Source of the DNA: Deltaproteobacteria bacterium
Lineage (GTDB): Bacteria > Myxococcota > Myxococcia > SLRQ01
Assembly: GCA_007128675.1 (NCBI GenBank)
Contig: SKWY01000233.1
Location: 1 to 7,451 of the forward strand
DNA length: 7,451 nt
Direction of reading: 5' to 3'
This document shows, one piece after another, positions 6,378-7,451 of the stretch. Every line of letters starts with the position of its first letter. Positions within the stretch are counted from its first letter, which is position 1. The notes beneath the pieces are model-generated. The model worked only from the letters and a program-made list of their open reading frames with translations. It was not told the origin of the DNA and searched no databases. Both the position numbers and the translations under genes were made by a program.

Positions 6378-7082
6378 TCAGCTGTCGTAGACTTGCTCGA
6401 ACAGTCTTCTTATAACCTTGTTTGGCACGGGCAGATCGATGGAGTGGGCATACGCCAATAGAGCGAGGATTCTCCTGGGGGCGCGTTGAGCACGCCTCAA
6501 CAGATACGCCCAGTCAAGGCTAGTGCCGGCTATGACCCCCAACGCATCATGCCAATGATGCGCACCGGCCTCGTCATGAACGACAGCCTTCAATACGAGC
6601 AGATCCTCTGGAGGGATGAAGCGCACCCTTCTGCCCTGAAACTGTCCGCTGACTGCACGCTGCATCATCTCCTCATCGAAGTAGAAGTCACCCTTCGACT
6701 TGAAGATCACATCCACCATGACCTGACGCTTGAAACCCTTGAAGAGCCAGGTGATGTCCGTTCTCTCCGTAGTGAAGCCCGCTTTCGACAAGCAATCCAG
6801 CGCCCTGGCCGCGTCCGCGGGCCGAACGAATAGGTCGATATCGTGCGTCCATCGTGGTCTCCCGAAACCACTGGAGGCAATGCCGCCAATCACCGCGTAG
6901 GGAATGGCGGACTCTTCCAGAGCCCCTACCGCTTCGGCCAGAACCTCGACAAAAGCATCGTGGTCATTGCCTCGAAGCTTGTCTCTCATGAACGGTTGGC
7001 CGCCTACGGCGGAATCTACCTGGGTATGTCGACTGCCTACCCCCTGGCTCTCTTCTCCATCTTGGTGGCGCCACTCCTCCAT
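6378..7082 (-). CDS. Nucleotidyltransferase-fold protein (minimal-NTase-like)
   Basis: Residues are counted from the ATG at 7082 (234 residues). The NTase core is visible: YAVIGGIASSGFGRPRWTHD (62-81) continues into DIDLFV (81-86), giving the Gly-Gly helix start and the Asp81/Asp83 metal-binding pair. A third acidic position is Asp124 in VMVDVIF. PPEDLLVLKAVVHD (157-170) and HHWHDALGVIAG (175-186) follow, resembling the C-terminal helices of the nucleotidyltransferase families with a K-x2-A...D-x2-D/H-D-A-x-G-I layout. Such proteins transfer a nucleotide or pyrophosphate to a protein, RNA or small molecule. Some relatives are AbiEii/MenA-type toxins, but no paired antitoxin is visible. Start uncertainty: ATG 7082 has GGAG about 7 bases upstream. 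A TTG at 7142 adds 20 residues without a good site, and ATG 6989 would leave just the conserved part; residues 1-31 look unconserved. It is the first gene of the operon with the BON and phosphoesterase genes. Confidence 0.82.
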   Translation of the reverse strand: MEEWRHQDGEESQGVGSRHTQVDSAVGGQPFMRDKLRGNDHDAFVEVLAEAVGALEESAIPYAVIGGIASSGFGRPRWTHDIDLFVRPADAARALDCLSKAGFTTERTDITWLFKGFKRQVMVDVIFKSKGDFYFDEEMMQRAVSGQFQGRRVRFIPPEDLLVLKAVVHDEAGAHHWHDALGVIAGTSLDWAYLLRRAQRAPRRILALLAYAHSIDLPVPNKVIRRLFEQVYDS

Positions 7083-7190
7083 CTGCCATCTCCGCGACAA
7101 GCCGTCATTGAATGCATAGACACCCCTCTCGATTATTTTCAACGAGGGAACACACCCAGCACCTCTCTAGTCTCTCGCCAGGTCTCGAGG

Positions 7191-7238
7191 CTGTCCTGCT
7201 TTCTCTTCGCGTGTCGCCTTTACCTGGTTCACCTTGGA
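7191..7238. repeat. 48-bp tandem repeat, copy 1 (degenerate)
   Basis: It begins with CTGTCCTGCTT and is directly followed by copy 2 at exactly 48 bp. The two copies agree at 32 of 48 positions by hand count. Best conserved are the first 11 bases and TACCTGGT at positions 31-38 of the unit. Confidence 0.75.
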
Positions 7239-7286
7239 CTGTCCTGCTTCGTCCTTGCGTGGAGCTGCTACCTGGTGCGCTTGTAG
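7239..7286. repeat. 48-bp tandem repeat, copy 2
   Basis: It is in tandem with copy 1 and matches the partial copy at the right edge at 31 of 34 positions. On the minus strand its first 33 bases read as the peptide VAAPRKDEAGQ. Copy 1 in the same frame reads VKATREEKAGQ, so the period is 16 codons. Confidence 0.8.
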
Positions 7287-7417
7287 CTGCCCTCCTCCCG
7301 AAGCGACCGGCAGTCCGGTCTCCGATCCGTGGGCTCCGCACTGGCGTGGGTGCGCCACACGGGCTCGGAAACCGGCTCCCGGCGCTTAGTATACTGCGAA
7401 GTAGCGGGACTACTTGG
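7287..7417. other. Spacer between repeats with three short hairpins; no gene recognised
   Basis: Perfect inverted repeats lie at 7305-7320 (GACCGG-CAGT-CCGGTC), 7342-7357 (TGGCG, loop of six, CGCCA) and 7399-7415 (AAGTAG, loop of five, CTACTT). None is followed by a U-tract on either strand, so I do not call terminators. They could be part of a structured RNA or a mobile-repeat cassette. Apart from these and the flanking repeats I see nothing definable in 7083-7190, except a small AT-rich patch at 7131-7140 that could hold a promoter for the minus-strand operon. Confidence 0.35.
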
Positions 7418-7451
7418 CTGTCCTGCTTCGTCTTCGCGTGGAGCCGCTACC
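7418..7451. repeat. Repeat copy 3, truncated by the window edge
   Basis: Its 34 bases match the start of copy 2 with three differences and run off the right end. It begins 179 bp after copy 2, not a multiple of 48, so the tandem register is broken by about 131 bp of other sequence. Confidence 0.75.

Larger units (their letters stand above)
7268..7451 (-). pseudogene. Possible 3' end or remnant of a repeat-containing gene entering from the right
   Basis: On the minus strand a frame is open from the right edge to a TAG at 7270-7268. It begins inside repeat copy 3 as VAAPREDEAGQ, continues with PSSPATSQYTKRREPVSE and ends KRTR just inside copy 2. Copies 1 and 2 encode the same peptide block in a different frame, which suggests either a frameshifted, decaying gene or a non-coding repeat whose period happens to be a multiple of three. 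The composition (Arg, Ser, Pro, Glu) is low-complexity and I recognise no domain. Confidence 0.22.

Noticed and set aside
6378..7082. Type IV (AbiE-like) toxin-antitoxin pair
   Set aside because: The NTase fold would fit a toxin, but the adjacent gene is a BON domain rather than a winged-helix AbiEi-type antitoxin, and the operon ends in a phosphoesterase.
7191..7451. CRISPR array
   Set aside because: Copies 1 and 2 are head to tail without spacers and diverge strongly. Copy 3 is 179 bp away, and there is no constant repeat with regular unique spacers or any cas gene.

Overview
This is a bacterial chromosomal segment with high GC (roughly 60% by eye) and closely packed genes on both strands. 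Codon use is unusual for that GC level: AGA/AGG for Arg, ATA for Ile and CTT/CTC for Leu are frequent in every clear gene (for example AGG, ATA and AGA fall within five codons of xdhA near position 895). The bias therefore looks genome-wide rather than a sign that one gene was transferred. I cannot name the organism. A myxobacterial/deltaproteobacterial-like or deep actinobacterial lineage is only a guess.

Left half, plus strand (2-4369): the 3' part of a gene for a disordered, single-pass membrane protein is followed 31 bp later by xdhA (2Fe-2S/FAD subunit) and then, after a 68-bp gap, by xdhB (molybdopterin subunit). Together they encode a complete two-subunit xanthine dehydrogenase. All iron-sulfur cysteines and all the substrate-defining and catalytic residues known from bovine and Rhodobacter xanthine dehydrogenase are visible, so purine oxidation (hypoxanthine to xanthine to urate) is a firm assignment. 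No xdhC chaperone, permease or regulator is inside the window.

Middle, plus strand (4411-5309): a 9-bp hairpin that buries a near-perfect Shine-Dalgarno sequence precedes a gene for a four-helix voltage-sensor-like membrane protein. It has an S4 helix with arginines every third residue but no recognisable pore helices or selectivity filter. It converges on the next operon with only 27 bp between the stop codons.

Right half, minus strand (5337-7082, read right to left): a compact operon encodes a nucleotidyltransferase-fold protein, a stand-alone BON-domain protein and a calcineurin-like metallophosphoesterase. The last two genes overlap by four bases (GTGA). A nucleotidyl-transferring enzyme, a small binding module and a phosphoesterase suggest a modification/reversal or signalling module, but its substrate is unknown. 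This is the best candidate in the window for an undescribed system, together with the poreless voltage sensor.

Right edge (7083-7451): there is no convincing complete gene. The stretch holds two tandem copies of a 48-bp degenerate repeat, a third partial copy running off the window, and several short hairpins between them. Read on the minus strand, all three repeat copies encode a similar 11-residue peptide block, so this may be the remnant or end of a repeat-containing gene.
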